Shown one piece after another: positions 19,234-30,259 of a stretch of DNA of 64,000 nucleotides. The DNA is taken from assembly GCA_029449235.1 (NCBI GenBank), contig JANATG010000014.1:1116001-1180000 (forward strand), given 5' to 3'. Under the pieces are notes generated by a model, which was not told the DNA's origin, searched no databases, and saw only the letters and a program-made list of their open reading frames with translations. The translations under genes and the position numbers were made by a program. The stretch is from Linnemannia schmuckeri. Lineage: Eukaryota > Mortierellomycota > Mortierellomycetes > Mortierellales > Mortierellaceae. Within the stretch, counting starts at the first letter, position 1. Every line of letters starts with the position of its first letter.

Positions 19234-21768
19234 TCAGTGCATGGCGGTCGAAGAATGGCCCTCGATATCCTTTATAGAAGTCGAAGGGTGAGTATGACCA
19301 CTGGTCTCCTGTAGGTGCTGTTGTTGGAGCTCTATCTGCTCCTGAAGTTGCTGTTGGTGTTCCTGGTGAAGGATATGGATGTCCACCTTGGCCTGTGTGG
19401 ACGCCTTGATCGACTCACTCAGACGATTCAACGTCTCCGTAATGTCCGCATCTCCGAGGGCCTGGTTCTGCGGGAACGACCCTGTCTCTGCAAGTCGAGA
19501 ATTAAACTCTCGCGCGAGTTCGTCTCCATACACCAGTGGAGGCAGTGAAGGGTGATCAATTGGTGCTCGTGGTTGAAATGGGTTGGACGCTGGCGGCGGT
19601 GATATGGTCGAAATCTCGGCGGTCAAAAAATTGGATCCTGCGCGAACACTGTTGTTGTCCTCTGCCCCCGCGTCATTCAAATCACCCGACAAAGGATCCT
19701 CGGACCCGCTTACTGCATTGTTCGGATCTGACCTCCTGGCTGGTTTCCGATGAGGCTTATGGTTGGCCTTCCAAATGTATCGAGCTTGGTGTTCCTGGTG
19801 CGTATGAAAGAGCTCTTCCCAGTGATCCAGCTGCGTCTCCCACTCTGGGTCAAAACTTGTATCATCTGCCAGGACCAGGTTGTGGATTGTCGCACAGGCC
19901 ATAATCCAGCTCTTGACATTGTCGTGCCCAACCTGGTCGTCCTTGATCTGAACACGAACCCCCAGCAGACTAGGGAACCGAGCCTTGAGCATCCGCTCAC
20001 AATCCCGAGCCCGCTTGTGGATCCGCGCCAAATTCTCGTACAGCCGCCTTTGAGCCTCGACCTCCTCCATATCAGTGTCCTCGAAATCATGCATGTCAAT
20101 ATCAGCATCTTCCTGCTTGATCCTGATCTCGGAATCTCCGTCTGCTGTCGGTGCTGGCGTGATTGATTTTGGACGTGGAGAGGTGATAGGGGTGACTGGG
20201 AGGATAGTGTCACCAAGTGTAAAGGTACCGTCAGACACCAGATATTCGCCTTCGTCAAAGTAGATGTCGCTGTTGTTGTGGATGGTACTTGACTCCAGAG
20301 ATTGCTGGTCGGTCCAGGATGCCGGTGTCATCTTCTCGACAAGGCGGACTCGAGTGGTGGAATCGCACACCATTAGAACATTGTAGCCATAGTCGCGCCG
20401 CACGTATCCTCCAGATTTGATCACCGATATGTCGATGGGTGTGTCAATCGCTGCAGGGTTAGTTGGCGTTTCAGTGTCTGCAGGACCAATTGTCGCATTG
20501 GTCGCTTCTGTTACATCATTATCTACGGCCGTTCCTGACGGGCAAATTGTTGGTGTTGAGGTCGATGTTGTTATGGTTGTTGTGGATGATGAAGTGGATG
20601 GAGTAGAGTTTTCTGATATGGGTGTGGTTGAGAAGGTCGAAGAGCCTTGTTGTGTATCCTGTGCTGTGGGGGATTTCCGGCCCTGGTGGAGTTTGTGATT
20701 GTTGTTTCCTGCTTCTGTGTCGAGGTCAATATCCTCGTCCTTATCATTGGGACCAGCTTTTTTAGACGATCCTTTGGTTTTCGTTTTTCGCCGCTTCCTT
20801 GCTTTAATTGTAGCAGCGGGTGCAGCTGAAGTGGTTGTGGTTGCATATGTTGTGGAAGGGTGGTCGAAATCCTGATCGGTCCAGTCATGCCCCGCCAGCA
20901 GAGACGACTCCGCGATAGGGATCGAGACCCAATGCTTCTTTCCTGAGGCTGCAAACCATTCCGCCGCAGCGTGAAGTAACCGAGGCGGAACTGGGACCAG
21001 ATACTCGTCCGGGTTGGTCATGATGGGTCGTGAGTGCAGCACGACTTTCATGCTTGTGAGAACTCCAATAGCATCATCGATAGGTTCGTCCTCTGGTGCT
21101 GTTGTATTAATGTGGTCGCTGCCGTCGCTGTTGAACATTGGTTGCTTAGCGAGCTCCTTAATCCTGTTCTTGATTGTCCGCTTCTCTCCTCGACTTGGCC
21201 ATCTCACGACGTCGACGGCTATTCCATTGAGGGCCTCCATGCACCGCTGGGTACACTTCATAATAGACCCCTCGGATAAACCGAAGATCTTGCTGGCGTC
21301 GCCGATTCCTGCGTCCTTGCCATGGTGTCCCATTCGCCAGAGGGTGACCGCCATCTGTTTCTCGATGATCTCTTGTCCGTTGGACTGGTTCTTGTAGAGC
21401 GGGTTCTGCTTAAGGACCGAGGAGACGATGCTAATAAAGGCGGTCTTGGTCATGCGCACAAACTCGAGATAGTCGGCGTCGGACCCGTTCTGTCGAAGCA
21501 GCTCATAGACCTGGGCCGCTCGTGGGTTGACATTGATCTTTCTCGAGGCAAAGTAGCGCTGCTTGTCGGCAGCGGCTTGCATGTCGGCGGTGGTTGGGTA
21601 TTTTTTGGTTAGGTCGGCTGAGTCGGCGCACTTGAAAAAGTTGACAAGAGCAGGGACCATGTCGTCGAGCTGGGACTGGATGAAGGGGTTGCGGGTCTGT
21701 TCATATTGCTGTTCGAGCTGTTGCCGCTTTGAGAGCAGGGCCAAGAGCTTTTTGCGCTCTGACAGCAT
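19234..21768 (-). CDS. Harbinger/PIF transposase-derived protein (HARBI1-like), 844 aa, probably domesticated
   Basis: One uninterrupted 844-codon frame. Residues about 95-200 match the helix-turn-helix and leader of Harbinger nucleases (DYLEFVRMTKTAF ... KQMAVTLWRMGHHG ... ASKIFGLSEGSI). The DDE_4-type nuclease fold then appears in pieces. The first-Asp region near 238 reads GVLTSMKVVLHSRP, where Asp-Gly-Thr/Ser is expected. Then comes a Ser/Thr-rich insert of about 200 residues with a basic KARKRRKTKTK patch, a possible nuclear signal. Next are DYGYNVLMVCDSTTRVRLV, the second Asp in EYLVSDGTFTL (about 513), and the Glu in CERMLKARFPSL (about 591). The C-terminus is Gln-rich. Loss of the first catalytic Asp with an open frame kept suggests a host-adopted, non-cutting, probably DNA-binding protein. 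No terminal inverted repeats seen. Confidence 0.8.
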   Translation of the reverse strand: MLSERKKLLALLSKRQQLEQQYEQTRNPFIQSQLDDMVPALVNFFKCADSADLTKKYPTTADMQAAADKQRYFASRKINVNPRAAQVYELLRQNGSDADYLEFVRMTKTAFISIVSSVLKQNPLYKNQSNGQEIIEKQMAVTLWRMGHHGKDAGIGDASKIFGLSEGSIMKCTQRCMEALNGIAVDVVRWPSRGEKRTIKNRIKELAKQPMFNSDGSDHINTTAPEDEPIDDAIGVLTSMKVVLHSRPIMTNPDEYLVPVPPRLLHAAAEWFAASGKKHWVSIPIAESSLLAGHDWTDQDFDHPSTTYATTTTSAAPAATIKARKRRKTKTKGSSKKAGPNDKDEDIDLDTEAGNNNHKLHQGRKSPTAQDTQQGSSTFSTTPISENSTPSTSSSTTTITTSTSTPTICPSGTAVDNDVTEATNATIGPADTETPTNPAAIDTPIDISVIKSGGYVRRDYGYNVLMVCDSTTRVRLVEKMTPASWTDQQSLESSTIHNNSDIYFDEGEYLVSDGTFTLGDTILPVTPITSPRPKSITPAPTADGDSEIRIKQEDADIDMHDFEDTDMEEVEAQRRLYENLARIHKRARDCERMLKARFPSLLGVRVQIKDDQVGHDNVKSWIMACATIHNLVLADDTSFDPEWETQLDHWEELFHTHQEHQARYIWKANHKPHRKPARRSDPNNAVSGSEDPLSGDLNDAGAEDNNSVRAGSNFLTAEISTISPPPASNPFQPRAPIDHPSLPPLVYGDELAREFNSRLAETGSFPQNQALGDADITETLNRLSESIKASTQAKVDIHILHQEHQQQLQEQIELQQQHLQETSGHTHPSTSIKDIEGHSSTAMH

Positions 21769-22078
21769 CGTGGGGGAGGGACGAATGGGAGATGTGTGTA
21801 GTTATTCGTCAGAGGATGTGGAATGCTGTTTTGTAGTAGGAGTGAGGGTGCTTGTTTTATTAAGTGCAGTAGATGTGGTGCGGGTGGGTGATAGCGACGG
21901 TAAGTGGTGTGGTTGTGTGCAAGGAAAAAGGAAGTGATGAGACTAGGGAAGTAGGCACTAGGGCGAGATAGGGAGAGAGGAAAGAGAAAGGATTGGTGAA
22001 GAAGGTGTATGAAAAAAATATGAAAAGGGGTTTTGGTGGGTGAGTGTGGAGCGGAGGAAGAAACAAAGAGAAAAAAAA

Positions 22079-22136
<58 letters not shown>

Positions 22137-23460
22137 AAAGAGAGAGAGAAAGAGAGAGAGAGGAGAGAGTAAGGGAGATAGTGCACGAGGTAACGAGAGA
22201 AGGAGAGTGAGAGAGAGAACGAGAGGGATGGGAGGATGACCTGTCAAGCGAAAGAGCAGAGCGAAAGGGCGATATGGTTTCGATGCCAAAGGGGGGACAA
22301 AAAAGGGGGAGAAGAAAAGGGCGAGAAGGCGAGCCTAGGGCAGAGGAGAAGGCGAGAACAAACAAGAAAATGTCCAAGGCGGTAAGAACGAAGAAGGTGC
22401 AAAGGAAAAGACGGACACTACTCTCATAGGACATCTATGTGCCGAGAAGGAATAGATAAAAGCGAAAGAACGAGACAACACAAAGGACGATGGGCTGGAC
22501 TCGATGCTTCTTTTTCCCTTTTATTTTCACTTTCACTTCATAATCATTTTCTGTTTGGCTTTCATTTCATTTTCATCTTCATTTTCCGTGTTCATGAATG
22601 GCCTGAACTCTAACTCGACCCTGGACAAACAAACGCACACACATCGTGCGCACGACCACATTTGAATCACATTGGTCATTGACAGTAGAATACACCTGCA
22701 CCTGCAGTCATTCAGAATTGTCTGTTGCTTGAACAAACGAAAAAATGAAAAGAATCAGTAAACTCTTCAAAGGCCGAGAGCAGCGACCAAAATCGGAGAA
22801 ACTCCTCTCGCCGTTATTTTTTTTTTTTTGCTAACCTATCGGCGGATGTTGCCTAATGATGTTGGTATTTCTTTACTGGTTTGTCCTGAATTGAATGATC
22901 GATCCATATTCCCGTGCTCCCATTTCCTCCAATTCTTTGTATTTTTGGGACTCCCACTTCCCACTCCCACTCCCATCGGAGAAACTTTCCCAACTATTTT
23001 TTTTTCTCCTCCTGCAAGGGGAAGACAAACAACCCTTCTTTTTCTCACTGGTCTTGACTGTCCATCATTAATTTGTTCGCCATTATTAGTTTCGTTCACT
23101 CATGTGTCCAAAGGTGCATACAACCATGTGTTCCTCCTTCTTGCTTTTCAAGACTGTGTTGGCTTCATTCAGCCGGTAAGACGTATATTGAATTGTATCA
23201 GTTTTTGAGGTTGACTGACCTGTTCATCAGTCGGTGAAAAAACTGATACAGACATCATCTTCATTGCAGCATTATCGTTATCATCATTAGCACACAAGAA
23301 CAAGGATGTGACTTTAAGCCGTAGCAAAACTCTTTTTAATGGGTTGTTGTTTGTTTGCTTGGTCAATTGTGCAGCGTCTTCAAAAAAAAAGGACAAAAGC
23401 AACAGAAAAAAAAACAAAGCAAGCTAGGAATGACGAAAAAAGTCATCACCTGAGCCACTC
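21769..23460. other. Upstream region of the Harbinger-derived gene and 3' side of RPS12
   Basis: Begins with the likely 5' leader and promoter of the 19234-21768 gene, including a long GA-rich tract. 22430-23460 is intergenic with A/T runs. Long frames here on the minus strand are products of the GA tract. No gene supported. Confidence 0.5.
22079..22225. repeat. (TG)n(GA)n microsatellite and polypurine tract
   Basis: About eight TG units, then about fourteen GA units, grading into imperfect GAAAGAGAG repeats. It lies about 310-460 bp upstream of the Harbinger-derived gene, whose coding-strand view is (CT)n(CA)n. Confidence 0.9.
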
Positions 23461-23992
23461 TTAACGAGTCTTGAAGTACTCCAAGAGGACGTTCATGGCC
23501 TCAGACTCCTCACCGAAATCCTTGACAACAACGCACGAGCAGCCAACGACCTTGCGGGCGTTACCCTCACGGTCGATCTTGCAGAGACCGGACCACTCTC
23601 CGAGCTTCTTGGCATCCGAGACCTTGATCAAGTTGATGTTGTGCTCAGCGCAAAGGGCCTCGACCAACTTGATGTACTCCTTCTCAGTGCAGGTCTCAAC
23701 GAGGACAGCCATATGGGCCTGACGTCTGTAGTTGATTGGATAGAGGAAATAGGAGAGGGTTAACATCTGATAGCATTGGTAAAGTCTGAATGGCACAATA
23801 TAAACATCAATAGACGAAAAGTTACCTGTCAAGGGCCTTAGCGCACTCACGGAGACCGCGGGCAAGACCGTCGTGGACGAGGGCGCGCTTCAGGACATCC
23901 TGAAGGGCCTCCTCGACGGACATCTGTCCACGGGGAGAGGCATCGGCAGCAACCTCAACCTCGGCAATAGCGGCATCTCTTTCTGCAGACAT
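23461..23992 (-). CDS. RPS12: 40S ribosomal protein eS12, 143 aa, 2 exons
   Basis: Exons: 23992-23826 and 23725-23461. The 100-bp GT-AG intron splits an Arg codon (ALDR/RQAH), and the phases close. The protein has the acidic start (MSAERDAAIAEVEV), VEEALQDVLKRALVHDGLARGL, then ALCAEHNINLIKVSD and GLCKIDREGNARKVVGCSCVVVKDFGEE, all diagnostic of eS12. Its length equals that of the yeast protein. Role: small ribosomal subunit. The ATG at 23992 is the only sensible start. Confidence 0.97.
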
Positions 23993-25545
23993 TTTTGATA
24001 ATAGTGTTGTTGGGGTAGACGTCCTCGCTATTAGAAGATAAACAGAAATATGGATACTGGTATCAATTGCGCTGTTTCTTGCTTCGCTTTGATATCCTGC
24101 TTGTCCTGCTGTTTGAGTGTGTCCAGGAGACCTCTGCCCTTTATCGTCACTGTCTTGCAGTAAGTTATGCGCTAATATTTGACGATGAGTGTGTTTTGTA
24201 GTTGAATCTGATTTCTGAATTCAGAGGGGTAGTGTATTTCTGCTAATTGAATCGAATCCCGTATGGAGTTGAAATGGCGACGAAGAAAAAAAAGGATTTG
24301 ATGTTGGTTTCCCCATCAGATGGAAGGAGGAAAATCTTTTTCTGAGATGGGTGATGATCGTAAGGTTGAAAAAGACTCGAATTGTCCATTGTCCTGCAGT
24401 TCGGATGATGTCGTTCTTGGCTGAATTCCATTGTGAAACTTTGGTGCGATCCTGGCTCTGTGAGTTATGGTGCGACAACTTACATGTCACAAAAGTGAAA
24501 GATCCTCGTCAGGTCAAATTTTTGTGCTTCTTTTATTGGCCTTTGCATCGTAGCAGATACGAGTTCTTTCAAATCTATTAGGTCATTGTCATGTGACTTC
24601 TTTGTCGCCAGGCGGGGCGTACTTTGAAAGGACACGGTGACCCCAGGCAAATCCTTTGGTCTCAGTGCCTCTTCTTTCTTTTGCCACCAAAAGCTTAACT
24701 CAACCAAGCTGACTGCCAGACTGGCATCCTTCCCTCTTGCTCTCTATCCTGGAACACACTTTGCTGTGCCTGCTGAGCAAATACATAGGACAATCCAGCA
24801 CGTGGCGATGGGGCAGTTGGCGTAAGGAGCGAGTGTGAGTGTGTCTGTCTCTGCCTACTTGTCATCGTCGGATAACAACAAGCAAGCAAAGATCCTATCC
24901 CAACCTTCTTTCCCTCCTTCCTTCCTGACTGGCTTTGTTTTTTTTTCTCCCTCTCTGCCACCCTTGAATACATCCAACTTTCTTGATCGCATCTTCATCA
25001 ACCCGCACTCACACCCACCCTCACATAGAGTCGTACTCATTCGTTCCTTTCCCTTTTTTCCTTATCCACCCCGCTGTTCAGCAGCAAACACGCGCTTGTT
25101 TAGCCTTTTCCACTGAAAGACAAACTCTTGCGTGCTTTTTGTCTGTTTCTTTTCCTTTCCTTTCCTCTCCTCACTCTTCCTTTCCTTGTGGCCTTTTCAC
25201 CCTTTCTCTTCACTTTCTTCCTTCGACTTGCGCGTGCCTTTTTTTTTTTTCTTCCTACATTCAACATTCAACAAACAACAAACAACATTCAATAAACCCC
25301 TTTCTTTTCCTTCCTTGTTCTTGCTCCCTTTCCAATTCTCTCGCCTCGTTTGACTACCCATTTCAACAAACATACATACTCGCACACCCCTTCTCTTCCC
25401 CCCCTTTGCCTCATTCTGCTTTTGAACTGAGACTCACTGACTTCCTGACCTCGAGTCTTCTTTTGTGTCTGTGTCTGTGTCTGCGTTATCGCACCCACTC
25501 TCCTGCCCTGTCAATTTTACTTCCTCTTGGTGTGCTGCAAACAAA
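23993..25545. other. Divergent intergenic region between RPS12 and the SPRY gene
   Basis: Contains the RPS12 promoter (23993-24200) and a long T/C-rich tract (about 24840-25530) ahead of the SPRY gene, the pattern seen upstream of other genes here. No gene supported. Frames through the tract are low-complexity. Confidence 0.5.
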
Positions 25546-28378
25546 ATGTCGCCTCTTCTTCCTTCTTCCTTCCCTTCCTCTGTCCGACACAAGTCGCCAT
25601 CTTATTCACCCTACCAACACCAAGACAAGGACCCCTACTACGATAATAACATTTACGACAAGGACAACGACGACGACGACAACAAGGAGTTCTACAACAG
25701 ATTGGTAGAGCTGGTAGAACAGCAAGCACGCATCAACGAACAGTTATTACTCCGGGAGGAGGAACACCGATACCAACAAGACAACTACGATCAAATCGTG
25801 GAACTGCAAGAAACCTACAGCGACGACGACAACAACAGTAACGTCGACTTTGACGTGGACGTTGACGACAACACGGAGGACCATCTGTTCGACTATCCTT
25901 CCCCAGACCACCACTACAACTACCCCTCCCCGACTTATCCCCCTCTTCGATTCGTTCAAACCTCCACCTCTCGTCCTTTCAATCCTTCGCCCACTCCCGT
26001 CCTGTACCCCTACGAGAACGGTCGTCGTCCTTACTCTCGATTCTATCCTGCAGCCTCCCCTTCATACAACCCGAACCAGCACAACCCATACGAACCAAAC
26101 AAACAGTTGCCCTTGAGCCAACCTCGATACTTTCCTTCACCTACTTCTTACCCCTACCACGACTGGAGACCCACAACTATTTATCCACCACCATATCGTC
26201 CGACCTTCTCGGCTCCTCCCAACGGCTACTCTGACAGGTTCGACCCAACTATTCACGATCCCTACCCAGGGCCTTACCCAACGTTTACAAATTCCCCTCA
26301 GCCAACAGACCCTGACAGGGACGGCGACGAGGAGGACTTGACCTGGCTGGTGGCCCTTGTCCTCACAACTGCATTCATCATTTCCATCGTATCGGCAATT
26401 CGGACCTGTGGCCAAAAGGCTGGTTGGCTCACAGGATCCTCTGCTTCTTCGTCGTCCTCGCCCTCCTCAGCTTCATCACATCACCATCGTCGCAGCGGTG
26501 GGACTGGTCGAGGCAGTCGACGAGGATTTGGTAACGCTCTATTGGTCCCTGACTCGGAGGTTGATCCAGAGGCAACCCCTGACCGCCTAAACAACCTCTC
26601 CGATGCTGACCGTCAAGCCTACGACGCTGCTGAAGGTACGAACAACTTTTGCCAATTTCGCTCATACCGACGAAAAAGAAGCGCTTCGACCATCGACAAT
26701 CCTCAAAACTCCGACGAGAAAAAGAGACTAGAGAATGACCGTTGTGGGATGGAAAGGAGAGAACGTTAAAAGCTTGCTCAAAACGCCAAGTGTGAAAAAG
26801 ATCCAAAAACAGCCCATAGTCGTTCACCCCTTGGAGCTTAAAAAGTTGACGTTAGTGTCCAAATCAACCACCCTTGCCCATTACATCAGCAGCGCGAATA
26901 GGAAAGGAAGCAAAAAGTCTCAACATGTGTTGATTAGTCGCACAAAAGGAGGACAGGGGAGGGACAAATAGGAGAATGGGTCAAACTGGTGACTGGTGAA
27001 TAGGAGTATCAACCAAGTAGTGCTTATCTCTGGAAGTGAACAAGGGTGACCCTCTTTCGCTCATGCTGGACCCGTGCCATGCCCATGCAGCAATCACAAC
27101 ATGTATTATCTTTTGAAATATGTGCTGACCATATCTCTCTGTATTCGTCACCCCTTATTTTTTTTTCCCTCTATGCCATCCACATCGTAGCTTTCCAAGT
27201 GGTGAACCCCCCCAACAGCGTACCGACCGACATCTCCCTTTCACAGTACTTGTCAATACAGGAAAAGGGAGTCTCTGCCTGGGAGTTCGAGCCCTCGTAT
27301 GACCACCAGCTCTATGTTCATGACCGGACTGAGCTGTCGTTCTTTGATAGGGTGGCCTCTGTGCAGACCAACTTGCCACTCCCGAAACAACAGGAGGTCT
27401 ACTACTGGGAGGTCAAGATGTTTGAAAAGAGTCCTCGCACCACCATCGCCATTGGAGTCGCCACAAAACCCTATCCATCTACTCGACTTCCAGGTATTGC
27501 TAACAGGCCCTTTCAGTACATTTACATACGACTTATTCATCATATGGTAGTTAACGGTTAATTAATTTGCTTTTTCTGCTTTAACAGGCTGGAACCGCCA
27601 CTCAGTCGGATACTTTTCGAACAATGGTCAGAAATACTGCAACTCTCTGTGGAGCGGAATACCCTTTGGACCAACCTACTTTGAAGGAGATGTTGTCGGT
27701 TGTGGATACCGACCTCGGAACGGAACCATCTTCTTTACAAGGAACGGCAAGCGGATTGATGATGCGTATACGGGATACGGACGAACCAACTTGTTCCCAA
27801 CAGTCGGTGCGACGGGACCCTGTGTGCTTCATATCAACTTTGGTCAGTCCGGATTCGTCTTTGTGGAGGCGAACGTCAAGAAATGGGGTCTCGCCCCTGC
27901 ATCGGGATCGTTAGCCCCACCACCAGCTTATGGAAGTGAACTGGGCTCGATTTTGTTGGAGGCTGCTGGGTCTGGAGCAGTAGCAGCAGCAGCAGGATCT
28001 GGATCGAGAATGTTGTCACAACGTTTCACGAACTCATCGTCTTCGGGATCATTGGCTGGAGCAGGACGACCTATCATGCAGCATTCGAGTCCCTCAAGGA
28101 CTCGTGTCTCGACTGGCAATGGGAACGGAGGAGCTGATGGGCCTTCACCAGTACCGATCACCGTTGCCAACATGTCTGCGCCCCCACCTAACTACTCGAG
28201 TCTGGATCGGTATGGTCACCCCAGGACGGACCAGCCAACCTTAGGAGCACAAGCGCAGGAGCTGACGGATGACGATGACACGGCTAGTGTTGCAAGCGAT
28301 GACAGTGCCGAGTCAGCAACGTTACTTTTAAACGACGCGCTTCTGGATCATGACATTGAGGAACAGCACGACGTGTAG
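25546..28378 (+). CDS. SSH4: SSH4/EAR1-like SPRY-domain ubiquitin-ligase adaptor, 727 aa, 3 exons
   Basis: Exons: 25546-26635, 27191-27493, 27588-28378. The introns are 555 and 94 bp, both GT-AG and phase 1, and the sum closes. The N-terminal 260 residues are Asp/Asn- and Pro/Tyr-rich. One transmembrane helix follows at about 266-288 (LTWLVALVLTTAFIISIVSA). The SPRY domain spans about 395-545 (YYWEVKMFEKSP, IGVATKPYP, WNRHSVGYFSNNG, DVVGCGYRPRNGTIFFTRNG). Three PPxY-type motifs are visible: PPPY in the N-terminal part, and PPAY and PPNY in the tail. Yeast Ssh4 and Ear1 have the same TM-SPRY-PPxY layout and recruit Rsp5 to cargo at the endosome and vacuole. The first intron is unusually long for this window; an extra small exon cannot be excluded. 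Confidence 0.88.
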
Positions 28379-28656
28379 ATATCGGTCAACTGCTAATGTT
28401 GTTTTCAGGAAAGGGCTCGATTATTATTGGGCCGTTTTTTTTTTTTGCTGTAGTTGTTGCATCATGCGTATAGCATTAGCTTGGCCATTTGTACATTTTT
28501 TTTATCCGCCTGTCGCTTGTGTTCCACGGGGGAGAGAGATGAATAAAAAAAACAGAAACTCACTCATTTTTCGAAAACAAGAAAATCGATGGCCTTGCAT
28601 GTATGTCAACTTTCTTAGATGACCAATGGTCAAGCCTATTTCTAAGCAAATGGACG

Positions 28657-28658
<2 letters not shown>

Positions 28659-28690
<32 letters not shown>
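28659..28690. repeat. A32 homopolymer
   Basis: Run of 32 A about 280 bp after the SPRY gene stop. No flanking direct repeat was found that would mark it as a retroposon tail. Confidence 0.85.
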
Positions 28691-28692
<2 letters not shown>

Positions 28693-28796
28693 GCCAAGTT
28701 TTCTTGATAATAACGTTCTATTTATTTCTCTCGACTATTAATGGACGGTGACATGACGGTCTGGCTGCTACTGCTACTGCTGCTGCTGTTGTATGT

Positions 28797-28876
28797 TTAG
28801 CACCTTTTGGCGTACATGTCAGTAAGATCCGCTGGGTTGCCGCGAGTGGGCTCGATGCGGTCAGAGGGAAAATCGG
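28797..28876 (-). CDS. Possible last exon of an unidentified minus-strand gene
   Basis: After an acceptor-like TTTTTAG at 28877-28883, the minus strand reads DFPSDRIEPTRG and ends MYAKRC then TAA. It looks like a natural C-terminus. A strong donor (GTAAGT) lies upstream near 29120, but I could not assemble a frame through it. Identity unknown; it may be chance. Confidence 0.22.
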
Positions 28877-30241
28877 CTAAAAACGAGGAAGAAAGTGGTG
28901 AGAGGAGGAAGTTCAACGCCTCAGAACATAGTATATGTATCAAGGAGCATCATTAATCAAGGGAAAGGCAGCGAAATAGGTATGGGGAAAAGAGAGGTAT
29001 GGAGGAGCTTTCTTCTTTTGTTGCTGTTGTTATTGTTGTAGGCTGTGAACAGGGCTAATAACGATAAACAAAACGTCAGGAGTGGAGAGAAAGCGTATAG
29101 GAAGTGAATTGTGACTTACAGGTCTGGCAGAAAAGCAATACAATGTCTTCGTTTTTGAGGTTGTAAATTCAGATATGCTGGAGCTGAAGTGAAGAGAGGG
29201 GAGGAATGAACGGTAAAGAATGAAAGGGATAACAAGTAGGTATAGTAGTAAGTAAAGGGAGGAAAGAATAATGCATGATTGAAAGATATCAAGGGTGCTC
29301 GTATAGTTTAGCCGCGTCGCAGCCTCCTTGTTCACAATTGCAAATTGTGATTTTCATCTGCAAACTAAGAGCGCACAAACCAAAACTATCCAATAAAAAT
29401 CAATATCTTGAGCATAACTTTATTCTGCAAGGAAGCAGGTCCAGTAGTGATGGGGCAAGACTGTCCGGCGGCGGCGGCCAAAACGAGCAGGCGTCACGCG
29501 TTTCGATGTAGCGATGCGCTTGAAGAAAAAAACCTTTGATCGCAAAATGGACACCTGCGACCAATGGTCTCTTCAGGTTGCCGCTGACGTTGACGCAGTA
29601 CTGTTGCTCAACGCATTCGAGGTTGGAAAAAAAACAAGCAGTATTGTATGACTGTCCCCTGTGTCTCGCTTGAAATAGCTCTTAGGCGTCTGAAGTCAGT
29701 TCGCGCCACATAGTTCCAGATATTTTTTTCCCAGATTTACTTGCGGGCGTTGTGCATTTTTTTAATGAAAGAAGGTGCCTGTTGGGAGTGTTATTGATGC
29801 AACCGTTTTGCCACTGCGATAGCACCTAATAGGCTAGTCGGTTCATGCCTCTAATGAAGACGGTGCCCAATTGTTCTGCCAAAGAAGCAGGTGATACTAT
29901 CTCACTCTTCCTGAGGTGTGAAGGGCCATTGAAAGAGATGTGCACAGCAACTTTGAATATCCCATTTTTACTGCTTTACCCTCATTTCATGGCTTCACTA
30001 ATAGCGCCTTATGCTCATAGCAGTCAAACTGAGCCCACTCATGAGTACCCGCGCGGTCGCCTCACTGGTGTAGTCTACAAAACCCGCACAAAGACCGCTT
30101 AAGCGTCCGCTTTGTGTCTCTGCAGCACCTTTCATTCAGTCGACCTCTTGCCTCCTTCCCGATATCAGAACGAGCCCTCGCTCACGAGTCGACAGTGGGA
30201 CCTTCACTTGTCAAACAGAACGTACAACACTCACCCGCACT

Positions 30242-30259
30242 TCAATTACTACGTCCCTT
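30242..30259. repeat. Target-site duplication of LINE fragment, 3' copy
   Basis: An 18-bp sequence (TCAATTACTACGTCCCTT) identical to 31126-31143. On the element's strand it directly follows a short poly(A) (T9 at 30258-30266 on the plus strand). The last two bases are ambiguous with the tail. Confidence 0.75.

Larger units (their letters stand above)
28379..30241. other. Intergenic, mostly without supported genes
   Basis: Holds the SPRY gene 3' region, an A32 run, CTG-rich sequence at about 28766-28790, and a possible terminal exon at 28797-28876. The rest shows no recognisable coding or RNA gene. Confidence 0.4.

Noticed and set aside
21609..22434. Several long minus-strand frames across the GA tract
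   Set aside because: Produced by the polypurine microsatellite (Ser-Leu repeats); no coding character.
24983..25708. 241-codon open frame upstream of and overlapping the SSH4-like gene
   Set aside because: Composition is that of a pyrimidine-rich leader; overlaps the real start in another frame.
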